Assembly: GCF_000425945.1 (NCBI RefSeq)
Contig: NZ_KE384480.1
Location: 404,599 to 468,598, forward strand
DNA length: 64,000 nt
Direction of reading: 5' to 3'
Origin: Candidatus Solirubrobacter pratensis
Lineage (GTDB): Bacteria > Actinomycetota > Thermoleophilia > Solirubrobacterales > Solirubrobacteraceae
Program-made: the position numbers and the translations under genes
In this document: positions 51,331 to 59,821 of the stretch, in pieces
How positions within the stretch are numbered: position 1 is the first letter of the stretch
Layout: each line of letters starts with the position of its first letter
Notes under the pieces: generated by a model
Seen by the model: the letters and a program-made list of their open reading frames with translations, nothing else
Database searches by the model: none
Told to the model about the DNA's origin: nothing

Positions 51331-54300
51331 ATGCAGGGATCGGTCAAACGTGCCATTTTCGCGCTGGGCGCAGCGGCGGCGATCGCCGTGCTGGCGCCGG
51401 CCGGAGCACACGCGCAAGGCGGCGTCTGGAGCCCGGTGGGCTCCCCGCCCGCGACGTCGGCGAGCGGGGCGCCCGCCGAGATCAAGGCGGACGCGGTCCG
51501 CGCGTTCAGGCTCGACAAGCCGGAGCTGAAGGCGGATCTCGGAACTGCGCCGAGGAGCGGCCTCAAGTCGCGCTCGGCCGCGGCGAGCTCCAAGACGGTC
51601 ATCTCGCTCCCGGCGCCTGACGGCGGCTACCAGCGCTTCGCCGTCGAGGAGGCGCCGATCATGGAGGCGGGACTCGCGGCCAGGCACCCGGAGATCAAGA
51701 CCTACGCCGGCGTCGGCCTCGACGACCCGTCCGCCACGGTGCGGGCGGACACGACGCCGCTCGGCTTCCACGCCTCGGTGCGCTCGCCGGACGGCGCGTG
51801 GTACGTCGACCCGTACTACCACCTCGACGACAGCGTCTACGTCAGCTACTACGGGCGCGACCTCGAGAACGCGCACGGCGAGTTCGCCGAGCGCGGGCCC
51901 GAAGGCGAGACCGACCCGCTCGACATCGGCGCCAAGGCGCTCGCCGGCCCGGCGATCCAGCTGCGCACGTATCGCCTCGCGCTCGTGACCGACCCGTCCT
52001 ACGCCACGTACTTCGGCGGCCCCGCCAACGTCACCGCGGCCAAGGTCACGCTGATGAACCGCGTCGACCAGGTCTACGAGGACGAGACGGCGATCCGGCT
52101 GGTGCTGATCGACGGCACCGACAAGCTGAACCTCGACACGCCGGCGCTGGCCACCGACGCGAACGGCCCGTGCGGCTCGGCCGCGTGCTACACGACGTCG
52201 CAGCTCTCCACCTGCGGCAGCGGCCTGCTCTCCCGCAACCGCATCGTGATCGGCCAGATCATCGGGGCCAGCAACTACGACATCGGGCACATCGCGCTCG
52301 GCAAGTCCGGCGGCGGCGTCGCCAGCCTCGGCGTGGTCGGCGGCCTCAACAAGGCGCAGGGCTGCACCGGCGTGCCGACGCCGGTCGGGGACTACTACGC
52401 CGTCGACTACGTGGCGCACGAGATGGGCCACCAGTTCGCCGGCAACCACACCTTCAACGGCACGCAGAGCAACTGCTCCGGCGGCAACCGCAGCGCGGCG
52501 ACGTCGGTCGAGCCGGGCTCGGGCTCCTCGATCATGGCGTACGCCGGCATCTGCCAGCAGGACAACCTCCAGCCGCACAGCGATCCCTACTGGTCGCAGC
52601 GCAGCTTCGACGAGATCACGGCGTACACGTCCTCGTCACGCCCGAACATCAACGAGACCCAGACGATCTCGCTGCGCGACTTCGACGGCAGCGACTCGCT
52701 GACGCTCAAGTCGGGCCAGCTGACGGCAGGTCCGTTCGTGCGCGGCGCGAACTACACCGCGCTGGACATCCAAGGAACGGTGCAGGGCAGCGAGATCCAG
52801 AACGTCGCCCTCACCGGCTACGACGCCAACGGCGACGCCTACACGCTCAGCTACAAGGGCGCCGCGACCGCGCCGATCGTGCGAGGCCAGAACGACACCG
52901 CGGCGGGCATCCAGAACGCGCTGCAGGGCGGCAACGAGCAGCAGCAGGTGACGCTCGGCTCGTTCAACGGGACCTCGCAGTCGTTCCGGATCTCGCTCGG
53001 CGGCAACACCTCGACCGTGCTCGGCGCCGGCGGCGCGGCGGTCTCCAACGCCAACGTCGCGGCCGCGATCAACGCGATCCCCGGCTTCGCCGGAGGCGCG
53101 GCGGTGGCGAACGCCGGCAACGGCGGCTTCACCGTGACGTTCGCCGGCGCCTCGGCGGCGACCGACGTCCCCGCGCTCGCGATCGTCAACTGCACCGACG
53201 CATGCACCTCGGCGGTGCGGGAGCTGGCCAAGGGCGGCACCGGCGTCTCCACGTGGCCGGCCGGAGCGACCGTCACGGCCGGCGCGCCGGCCGACTCCGG
53301 CTACCGGCTGCTATTCGCCGGCACGCTGCAGAACAAGGACGTCGACGCCCTGACCGTCGGTGGCGGGACCGGCGGCACCGCGGGCACCGTGGCGGAGAGC
53401 CTCAAGGGCGGGGCCGGCATCTTCCCGCCCGGCACGACGGCCTCGGTGGCGCCGTTCGCCGGCGCGGGCTCGGTCTTCGACGAGACCGGGTTCCAGATCA
53501 CGTTCGGCGGCACGCTCGGCGGCGTCGACCTCCCGCCAGTCACGCTCGCCGTCACCGGCGGCAGCGGCTTCGTCGGCGAGACCGCGCGCGGCGGCGCGAT
53601 CCAGAACCAGGGCTACTTCCTCACGCCCACCGGCAACCACGCGCCGGACGTGACGGTGCCCGCGGCGCTGACGATCCCGACGCGGACGCCGTTCACCCTG
53701 ACGGGCAGCGCGACCGATCCCGACGGCGACACGGTCACCTACATGTGGGAGCAGAACGACCGGGGCGCCGCCGCCGGCACGGCGCTGGTCAACAACACCA
53801 AGGCCAACGGGCCGCTGTTCCGCCAGTTCGGCAAGTACGCCAACGTCACCGCGGACGGGACGCTGCAGTCGCCGTCGCCGGGCGAGAACGGCGTGGACCG
53901 CAACCCGACGCGCGTGTTCCCGGACATGGACCAGATCCTGGCCGACAACACCAACGCCGCCACGGGGCGCTGCCCGGCGGCGCCGCCGGCCCCGACGGCC
54001 GTGCCGGTCGCGACCGTCGACTGCTTCTCGGAGTTCCTCCCGACGGCCGACTGGACCGGGTTCCTCAGCGACCGCACGATGACCTTCCGCCTCACGGCCC
54101 GCGATGGCCGGCTCGGCGGCGGCGGCATCGGCAGCGCGGAGACCAAGGTGGCGGTCGCGCCGCTCGCCGGGCCGTTCCGCGTCACCTCGCAGTCGATCCC
54201 GCAGTCGCTCTACGGGACCTCGCCGCAGACGATCACGTGGGACGTCAACGGCACCGACGTGGCGCCCGTCAACGCGGCGAACGTGAGGATCACGCTGTCG

Positions 54301-54888
54301 ACGGACGGCGGCGCGACGTTCCCGTACGTGCTCGCGGCGTCGACGCCCAACGACGGCTCGGCCGGCGTGATCGTCCCGAATCTGGTGTCCGATCACGCGC
54401 GCATCAAGATCGAGGCGGTCGGGAACGTCTTCTTCGACGTCAACCACGCCGACCTGAAGATCGTCGCCCCGCCGACCGTCCCGGTGGGCGGCACGGTTCC
54501 CGCGACGCTGACGCTCTCGCTCGGCGCTTCGCAGTCCTTCGGCCCGTTCGCCGCGGGCATCGCGAAGGACTACGACACGACCATCGCGGCCACCGTGGTA
54601 TCGACGGCCGGCGACGCGGCACTGTCGGTCAGCGACCAGAGCTCGAACGCTCCGGGGCATCTCGTCAACGGCGCGTTCTCGCTGCCGTCGGCACTGCAGG
54701 CCAAGGCGAACGCCGGTGCCTACAGCTCCGTCGGCGCCTCGCCGGCGACGCTCTTGACCTACACCGCCCCGATCTCGAACGACAGCGTCGCGATCGGCGT
54801 GCGGCAGCACATCGGCGACACCGACGCGCTGCGCACGGGCAGCTACTCGAAGACGCTGACGTTCACGCTGTCGACGACGAGCCCGTAG
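51331..54888 (+). CDS. Secreted M12B/reprolysin-like zinc metalloprotease, 1185 aa
   Basis: An exported zinc protease. The signal peptide ends APAGAHAQ, followed by a propeptide to about residue 205. The catalytic domain (210-450) carries HEMGHQFAGNHTF near residue 363, the HExxHxxGxxH zinc motif, and the Met-turn SSIMAYAGIC near 401. Cysteines around them (CGSAACYTTSQLSTCGSG) suggest disulfides. Glycine-rich beta repeats follow (480-770), then a cadherin/Ig-like domain (785-) and a C-terminal beta domain ending SYSKTLTFTLSTTSP. Bacterial relatives degrade external protein; reading the domain order this way is inference. It stands alone, with a strong hairpin after the stop. Confidence 0.88.
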   Translation: MQGSVKRAIFALGAAAAIAVLAPAGAHAQGGVWSPVGSPPATSASGAPAEIKADAVRAFRLDKPELKADLGTAPRSGLKSRSAAASSKTVISLPAPDGGYQRFAVEEAPIMEAGLAARHPEIKTYAGVGLDDPSATVRADTTPLGFHASVRSPDGAWYVDPYYHLDDSVYVSYYGRDLENAHGEFAERGPEGETDPLDIGAKALAGPAIQLRTYRLALVTDPSYATYFGGPANVTAAKVTLMNRVDQVYEDETAIRLVLIDGTDKLNLDTPALATDANGPCGSAACYTTSQLSTCGSGLLSRNRIVIGQIIGASNYDIGHIALGKSGGGVASLGVVGGLNKAQGCTGVPTPVGDYYAVDYVAHEMGHQFAGNHTFNGTQSNCSGGNRSAATSVEPGSGSSIMAYAGICQQDNLQPHSDPYWSQRSFDEITAYTSSSRPNINETQTISLRDFDGSDSLTLKSGQLTAGPFVRGANYTALDIQGTVQGSEIQNVALTGYDANGDAYTLSYKGAATAPIVRGQNDTAAGIQNALQGGNEQQQVTLGSFNGTSQSFRISLGGNTSTVLGAGGAAVSNANVAAAINAIPGFAGGAAVANAGNGGFTVTFAGASAATDVPALAIVNCTDACTSAVRELAKGGTGVSTWPAGATVTAGAPADSGYRLLFAGTLQNKDVDALTVGGGTGGTAGTVAESLKGGAGIFPPGTTASVAPFAGAGSVFDETGFQITFGGTLGGVDLPPVTLAVTGGSGFVGETARGGAIQNQGYFLTPTGNHAPDVTVPAALTIPTRTPFTLTGSATDPDGDTVTYMWEQNDRGAAAGTALVNNTKANGPLFRQFGKYANVTADGTLQSPSPGENGVDRNPTRVFPDMDQILADNTNAATGRCPAAPPAPTAVPVATVDCFSEFLPTADWTGFLSDRTMTFRLTARDGRLGGGGIGSAETKVAVAPLAGPFRVTSQSIPQSLYGTSPQTITWDVNGTDVAPVNAANVRITLSTDGGATFPYVLAASTPNDGSAGVIVPNLVSDHARIKIEAVGNVFFDVNHADLKIVAPPTVPVGGTVPATLTLSLGASQSFGPFAAGIAKDYDTTIAATVVSTAGDAALSVSDQSSNAPGHLVNGAFSLPSALQAKANAGAYSSVGASPATLLTYTAPISNDSVAIGVRQHIGDTDALRTGSYSKTLTFTLSTTSP

Positions 54889-54894
54889 CGGTCA

Positions 54895-54923
54895 CGGGAG
54901 CCTCCGGCCGCCGGAGGCTCCCG
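54895..54923 (+). terminator. Perfect 13-bp hairpin after the metalloprotease
   Basis: CGGGAGCCTCCGG at 54895-54907 pairs perfectly with CCGGAGGCTCCCG at 54911-54923 around a 3-nt loop, beginning 6 bp after the stop codon. No T-run follows. Confidence 0.8.
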
Positions 54924-54971
54924 CCGCGCCCGCTCCGCGTTCTCGCCGCCCCGTCAGGCAGACTTCGACCG

Positions 54972-55349
54972 ATGCGGCACCGGCGTCATTACTCGCTCGA
55001 GGAGGCGAGCGCGCTGCTGCCCTGGGTCGCGGACCGGCTGACGGCGATGCGCGACGCCCATGCGCGGTTGACCGACGAGGAGGCGCGCGAGGCGCTGGCC
55101 GGCGGCGCGCCCGGCAACGGCGGCGGCCGGCCCGGGCGCCAGGTGGGCGAGGCGTTCGTCGAGCTCCAGGCGGGGCTCGGGGCGCTCTCCTCGCGCGAGA
55201 TCATCCTGCGCGACCTCGAGCGCGGGCTGATCGACTTCCCGACCGTCCGCGAGGGGGAGGAGGCCTACCTCTGCTGGGTCGACGACGAGCCCGAGATCGG
55301 GTACTGGCACGAGCTCGACGCCGGCTACGCGGGCCGCAAGCCGCTCTAG
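54972..55349 (+). CDS. DUF2203 family protein
   Basis: A 125-residue cytosolic protein. The start HYSLEEASALLPWVADRL and the end RDLERGLIDFPTVREGEEA then YLCWVDDEPEIGYWHELDAG are the conserved blocks of DUF2203, a small family common in Actinobacteria and other Gram-positives. Its function is unknown. ATG at 54972 is 7 nt after a -10-like CAGACT with no ribosome site. A larger open frame runs into it from the metalloprotease but is not coding there. Confidence 0.83.
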   Translation: MRHRRHYSLEEASALLPWVADRLTAMRDAHARLTDEEAREALAGGAPGNGGGRPGRQVGEAFVELQAGLGALSSREIILRDLERGLIDFPTVREGEEAYLCWVDDEPEIGYWHELDAGYAGRKPL

Positions 55350-55359
55350 GCAGCGCTCC

Positions 55360-56109
55360 CTAGGCCACGCCGCGCGCGGCCCACGCGACGGCGCGTGGCG
55401 CGCCGGGCAGCAGCTCGCGGCAGCGTTCGCGCAGCGTGGCGCGAGCGTCCTCGTCCAGCGCGGCGACGTACTCGCCCGCGGGCCCGACGCCGAGCGTGAA
55501 CGGCTCCCACCACTCCTCGAAGCTCGCCGGCCCGAACGGGACCTCCAGCACCGCCTCCTCGAGCTCTCCGATGCCGGCTTCGCGGAACAGCTCGGCAAGA
55601 TGCCCCTCATGCGCGCCGGCAAGCTCGGACTCGTCGCGCGCGCCCGGATCGAGCTCGCGCGCCGCGCGCCAGAAGACCGCGATCGGGCTGCGCTCGCCGG
55701 CGTGGTCCCACACGCACGCCGCGACCACGCCGCCGGGCCGCGTCACCCGCGCCATCTCGCGCAGCCCGGCGACCGGATCGGCCATGAAGTGCACGACGAG
55801 CTGGGCGATCGCCGCGTCGAACTCGCCGTCGCCGAACGGCAGCGCCTCGGCGGCCGCCTGCTCGGCGCGCACGCCCGGGAGCCGCTCGCGCAGCGCGGCG
55901 ACGAACTTCGCCGACGGCTCGGCCGCCGACACCGCATCGTCGCCGAGCCGTGCGACGAGCTCCGCGGTCAGGGCCCCCGGCCCGCTCCCAACGTCGAGCA
56001 CCCGCTGTCCCGCGGTCACGCCCGCGAGGTCCGCGAGCTGGGGAGCCAGCACGCGCGAATAGCGCCCCATGAACCGGTCGTACGCATCGCCCGTCACGTT
56101 GAAGGCCAT
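55360..56109 (-). CDS. SAM-dependent methyltransferase
   Basis: A 249-residue class I methyltransferase of the UbiE/Methyltransf_11 type. VLDVGSGPGALTAELVARL is motif I, AIAQLVVHFMADPVAGLREM motif II, and VTRPGGVVAACVWDHAG motif III. The acceptor is not evident. ATG is 6 nt behind a minus-strand -10 box (TAGAGT). It is convergent with DUF2203 and divergent from the ClpN-domain gene. Confidence 0.87.
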   Translation of the reverse strand: MAFNVTGDAYDRFMGRYSRVLAPQLADLAGVTAGQRVLDVGSGPGALTAELVARLGDDAVSAAEPSAKFVAALRERLPGVRAEQAAAEALPFGDGEFDAAIAQLVVHFMADPVAGLREMARVTRPGGVVAACVWDHAGERSPIAVFWRAARELDPGARDESELAGAHEGHLAELFREAGIGELEEAVLEVPFGPASFEEWWEPFTLGVGPAGEYVAALDEDARATLRERCRELLPGAPRAVAWAARGVA

Positions 56110-56115
56110 GGCGCG

Positions 56116-56180
56116 ACTCTAGTCTCCCGTGCCGGAGATCCGCCGCCAGCAGCCGGATCCACGGCTCGCGACACTAGTCT
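56116..56180. promoter_or_regulatory. Divergent leaderless promoters
   Basis: A minus-strand TAGAGT (56116-56121) ends 6 nt before the methyltransferase ATG, and a plus-strand TAGTCT (56175-56180) ends 9 nt before the ClpN-domain ATG. Both lie within the repeated sequence GCGAC(T/A)CTAGTCT, found at 56112-56124 and 56168-56180. No ribosome site precedes either start. Confidence 0.5.
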
Positions 56181-56189
56181 TCTGCGGCG

Positions 56190-56816
56190 ATGTTCGAGCG
56201 CTTCACCGATCAGGCCCGCGACGTGGTCGACGCCGCGCGCGACGAGGCGCGGCTCATGCGCCACGCGCACATCGGCACGGAGCATCTGCTCGTCGGCATC
56301 GCGCGCGGCGAGGACGACGCCGCCGCGCTGCTGCACCGCCACGGGCTGACGGGCGAGCGCGCGCGGGCCGAGGTCGTGCGGATGGTCGGCATGGGGGAGG
56401 ACGGCGAGCGCGGCCAGCTCGCGTTCACGCCGGCGGCGCACGACGCGCTCCACCAGACGATCGAGGAGGCCATGCGCCTCGGGCACGAGCGCGCCGACGC
56501 CGCCCATCTGCTGCTCGCGATCCTGCGCCAGCCCGACGCGCTCGCGCGCCGGATACTGCTCGGCGCCGGGGCCGCCCCGCGCGACGTCCGCGCCGAGCTG
56601 ACCCGCCGCCTGGGCGAGCGGCCGGCCACCGCGCCGCATGAGCCCGCGGGCATCGTCTCGGTCCGCCTCGACGGGGCGGTCGCCGGCGAGCTCGGCAACC
56701 CCGGCGTCGACGGCCGGCTGCTGCTCGAGATCCTGCAGCGCCACGGCGCCGTCGCCGCCTGGCTGCGCGAGCGCGGGGTCGACGAGGCGGCCGTCCGGCG
56801 CATGCTCGGCGGATAA
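56190..56816 (+). CDS. Clp N-terminal (double Clp-N) domain protein
   Basis: A 208-residue protein made of two Clp-N repeats (residues 2-70 and 77-150) like the N-domain of ClpC, with MFERFTDQARDVVDAARDEA and HIGTEHLLVGIARGEDDAAA in the first and TPAAHDALHQTIEEAMRLGH in the second. There is no AAA+ module. The last 55 residues are a separate small domain with no recognised motif (SVRLDGAVAGELGNPGVDGR). Such ClpS/ClpN-like adaptors may bind substrates or phospho-arginine for a ClpCP protease encoded elsewhere. Confidence 0.85.
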   Translation: MFERFTDQARDVVDAARDEARLMRHAHIGTEHLLVGIARGEDDAAALLHRHGLTGERARAEVVRMVGMGEDGERGQLAFTPAAHDALHQTIEEAMRLGHERADAAHLLLAILRQPDALARRILLGAGAAPRDVRAELTRRLGERPATAPHEPAGIVSVRLDGAVAGELGNPGVDGRLLLEILQRHGAVAAWLRERGVDEAAVRRMLGG

Positions 56817-56844
56817 GCCTGGATTCAGGCTAAGCTCGCGCGCC

Positions 56845-57954
56845 GTGCGGATCGAGCGCGTCGACGTCTACGGGTACGACCTGCGCTACGCGCACGGCGA
56901 GTACGTCATGTCCGGCGGGCGCACGATCGCGTCGCTGCCGAGCACGGTCGTGCGGATCGAGACCGAGGACGGCATCGCCGGTCACGGCGAGACGTGTCCG
57001 CTCGGCGCGACCTACCTGCCCGCCTCCGCGGCCGGCGCGCGCGCCGCGCTGGGCGAGCTCGCGCCCGCGCTGCTGGGCGTCGACGCGACCAACCTCGCCG
57101 CCGTGCACGACGCGATGGACGGCGCGCTGCGTGGCCACGGCTACGCCAAGTCGGCCGTCGACATCGCATGCTGGGACGTCCTCGGCCGCGCCGCCGGCGT
57201 CCCCGTGAGCACGCTGCTCGGCGGCGTGCGCGCGCCGGACTTCCCGCTCTACGTCGCGATCCCGCTCGGTCCGGTGGACGACATGGTCGCGCACGTGCGC
57301 GCGCGGCGGGATGAGGGGATCCGCCGCTTCCAGCTCAAGCTCGGGGCCGACCCGCGCGAGGACGCGGCGCGCGTGCGCGCCGTGCTCGAGGCGACCCAGG
57401 AGGGCGACGTCGTGATCGCCGACGCCAACGGCGGCTGGCGCCTGCAGGACGCGACGATCGCCGCCCGCGCGCTCGAAGGCCTGGACCGCGTGCTGTTCGA
57501 GCAGCCCTGCCCGACACTCGAGGAGTGCCTCGTCGTGCGCGACCGCACGACGCTGCCCATGGTGCTCGACGAGGTGATCACCGACGTCCAGGCGCTGATC
57601 CGCGCCTACGGCGCGATGGAGGCCATCAACCTCAAGCTCGGCCGCGTCGGCGGGCTCACCGCGGCACGCCTGATGCGCGACCTCGGCGAGCGGCTCGGGC
57701 TGCGCTTCACGATCGAGGACTCGTGGGGCGGCGATCTCACGACCGCGGCCGTCGCCCACCTCGCCGCGAGCACGCATCCCGAGCAGCTGCTGATGGCGTC
57801 GTTCATGAACGACTGGACGCTCGACCACGTCGCCGGCTACGAGCCGCGCTCACGCGACGGCCGCGGCGCCGCGCCGACCGGGCCGGGCCTCGGCGTCGAG
57901 GTCGACCCCGGCGCGCTCGGCGAGCCGCTGTTCAGCGCTCGCAGAGCGACCTGA
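56845..57954 (+). CDS. Enolase-superfamily dehydratase, probable cis-3-hydroxy-L-proline dehydratase
   Basis: A 369-residue muconate-lactonising-type barrel enzyme. The N-terminal capping domain begins RIERVDVYGYDLRYAHGEYV then MSGGRTIASLPSTVVRIET, a sequence I associate with the cis-3-hydroxyproline dehydratase branch. Barrel residues: Lys in RFQLKLGAD, metal ligands in IADANGGW, FEQPCPTLEE and LDEVITD, and the second acid/base Lys in INLKLGRVGG. EDSWGGDLTTAAVAHLAAST completes the site. It would convert cis-3-hydroxy-L-proline to pyrroline-2-carboxylate. GTG start, with TAAGCT 8 nt upstream and no ribosome site. Superfamily is sure; the substrate is moderately so. Confidence 0.8.
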   Translation: MRIERVDVYGYDLRYAHGEYVMSGGRTIASLPSTVVRIETEDGIAGHGETCPLGATYLPASAAGARAALGELAPALLGVDATNLAAVHDAMDGALRGHGYAKSAVDIACWDVLGRAAGVPVSTLLGGVRAPDFPLYVAIPLGPVDDMVAHVRARRDEGIRRFQLKLGADPREDAARVRAVLEATQEGDVVIADANGGWRLQDATIAARALEGLDRVLFEQPCPTLEECLVVRDRTTLPMVLDEVITDVQALIRAYGAMEAINLKLGRVGGLTAARLMRDLGERLGLRFTIEDSWGGDLTTAAVAHLAASTHPEQLLMASFMNDWTLDHVAGYEPRSRDGRGAAPTGPGLGVEVDPGALGEPLFSARRAT

Positions 57955-58001
57955 CGGTCTGCAGCTCGACCGCGAGGATCGCGAGCAGCTCCTGTCCGCG
58001 C

Positions 58002-59000
58002 TCAGCCGCCTGGCGTCACCTGGATCTTGAGCCCCGATCCCGAGCGGAACGCCTCGATCGCGCTGGGGTACTCGCCCAGCCCGAGCCGGTGCGTGAGCAG
58101 GGCGCCCGCGTCGACCGCGCCGGCGACGAGCAGGTCGCGGGCGCGCTCGAACGAGTGCAGCACGGCCATCGAGCCGATGATGCGGATCTCGTCGTTGTAG
58201 ATCCGGAACGGCGAGACGGTCGCCGTCGCGTCCTCCGAGGCGACGCCGAACATCAGGAAGGTGCCGCCGCGCCGGACGCGCCCCAAGCCGTCCTCGATCG
58301 CCGGCACGACGCCGGTCGCGTCGATCACGACCTCCCATGCGCTCCGCTCGAGCTCGTCCGCGCTCGTCGCCACGTGCGTGGCGCCCAGCGCGGTGGCCCG
58401 GGGCAGCCGGTCCGGGTTGCGGTCGACCACCGAGACCGATCCCGCTCCCGCACCGGCCGCGAGCTGCGTCAGCAGCAGCCCCATCGTGCCCGCGCCGTAG
58501 ATGAGGTAGTGGTCGGCGAGCCGGACCTGCAGCTGGTCGAACCCGCGCACCGCGCACGACAGCGGCTCGACGATCGTGCCGAAGCGCCGCTCGACGTCCG
58601 GCGGGAGCGCGAACGCGTTGGCGGCGGGCACGGACACGAACTCCGCGCAGCCGCCGTCCACGGTCACGCCGATGGCGTTCCAGTTCTCGCACAGGTTCCC
58701 GCGGCCCTCGCGGCAGAAGCGGCAGACGCCACAGAACAGCGACGGGTCGACGCAGACGAAGTCGCCCTCGGACAGGCCGCTGACCTCGCGGCCGACCGCG
58801 ACGACCTCGCCCGCGAACTCGTGTCCGGGGACGATCGGGTATCCCGTCGGCCCGAACTCGCCGTCGAGGATGTGGATGTCGGTGCCGCAGATGCCGCACG
58901 CGTCGACGGCGACGACGACGTCGCGGGCGCCCGGCGTCGGATCCGGGACGCCCTCCACGGAGATGCTCCCCGGCTCGGGGATGACGACGGCCTGCATCAT
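58002..59000 (-). CDS. Zinc-dependent polyol/alcohol dehydrogenase of the polyol cluster
   Basis: A 332-residue MDR dehydrogenase. The catalytic zinc is bound by DACGICGTDIH and VPGHEFAGEV; the structural zinc lobe has CGVCRFCREGRGNLC. The coenzyme domain is LIYGAGTMGLLLTQLAAGAG with VVDRNPDR, which favours NAD+. ATG at 59000 overlaps the permease stop (ATGA), so it is the last gene of the polyol transporter operon and should oxidise the imported polyol to a ketose or aldose. It is distinct from the alcohol dehydrogenase at 8032. Confidence 0.87.
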   Translation of the reverse strand: MMQAVVIPEPGSISVEGVPDPTPGARDVVVAVDACGICGTDIHILDGEFGPTGYPIVPGHEFAGEVVAVGREVSGLSEGDFVCVDPSLFCGVCRFCREGRGNLCENWNAIGVTVDGGCAEFVSVPAANAFALPPDVERRFGTIVEPLSCAVRGFDQLQVRLADHYLIYGAGTMGLLLTQLAAGAGAGSVSVVDRNPDRLPRATALGATHVATSADELERSAWEVVIDATGVVPAIEDGLGRVRRGGTFLMFGVASEDATATVSPFRIYNDEIRIIGSMAVLHSFERARDLLVAGAVDAGALLTHRLGLGEYPSAIEAFRSGSGLKIQVTPGG

Positions 59001-59821
59001 TTGATCGCCCCCAGCGTGAGCCCGCGCACCAGCTGCCGCTGCGCGATCCACCCGGCCAGCAGCACCGGGATCGCCGCGAGCGTCGCCGCGGCCGACAGCC
59101 GCGCCCAGAACGCGCCCTCGCTCGTGATGAAGCCGACCAGGAAGACCGGCACGGTCTGTGCCCGCACGGACGTCAGGTTCACCGCCAGGAAGAACTCGTT
59201 CCACGCGAAGATCACGCAGATCAGCGCCGTCGCCGCGACGCCCGGCGCGATCATCGGGAACATGATCCGGCTCGCCTCCTGGCGCAGGTTCGCGCCGTCG
59301 ACGCGGCCCGCCTCCAGCACCTCGCCGGGCACCTCGCTCATGAACGATCGCAGCATCCAGACGGCGATCGGCAGGTTCATCGCGGTGTAGAGGATCACCA
59401 GCGTCCACACGTTGTCGAGCATCGAGGTGTCGCGCGCGATCACGTAGATCGGGACGATCGCGCCGACCACCGGCAGCATCCGCGTGGAGAGGAAGAAGAA
59501 CAGCACGTCGCGCCACTTCTCCACCGGCCGGATCGCCAGCGCGTAGGCGCACGGCAGGGCCAGCAGCAGCACGACGATCGTCGACGCGATCGTCGTCCAG
59601 GCGGAGTTCACCAGCGCCGTGCCCAGGCCGCCGTCGAAGATCGCGCGGAACTGATCCAGCGTGGGAGAGAAGATGAACTTCGGCGGCGTGGTGAAGGCGT
59701 CGCGCTCGTGCTTGAACGCCGTCAGCACCATCCACAGGATCGGGAAGAACATCCCGAGCCCGACGATCCACGCGCACGCCGACAACAGCGCGCCCGCACG
59801 CTTCGAGGACCCCACGTTCAT
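58997..59821 (-). CDS. smoG: Polyol ABC transporter permease (MalG/SmoG-type)
   Basis: A 274-residue inner-membrane permease of the CUT1 class with six helices. The EAA loop is EVPGEVLEAGRVDGANLRQE (residues about 168-187), the contact to the ATPase. ATG at 59821 overlaps the stop of the other permease (ATGA) and has a GGAGG ribosome site which lies inside a tandem duplication. The sequence resembles sorbitol/mannitol permeases (SmoG/MtlG); the symbol is assigned from similarity and context. Confidence 0.85.
   Translation of the reverse strand: MNVGSSKRAGALLSACAWIVGLGMFFPILWMVLTAFKHERDAFTTPPKFIFSPTLDQFRAIFDGGLGTALVNSAWTTIASTIVVLLLALPCAYALAIRPVEKWRDVLFFFLSTRMLPVVGAIVPIYVIARDTSMLDNVWTLVILYTAMNLPIAVWMLRSFMSEVPGEVLEAGRVDGANLRQEASRIMFPMIAPGVAATALICVIFAWNEFFLAVNLTSVRAQTVPVFLVGFITSEGAFWARLSAAATLAAIPVLLAGWIAQRQLVRGLTLGAIK

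Noticed and set aside
51798..55349. A single 1183-residue plus-strand frame running into the DUF2203 gene
   Set aside because: Only its last 125 codons (54972-55349) are real; the rest is out of frame with the metalloprotease and lacks any motif. A strong hairpin separates the two genes.
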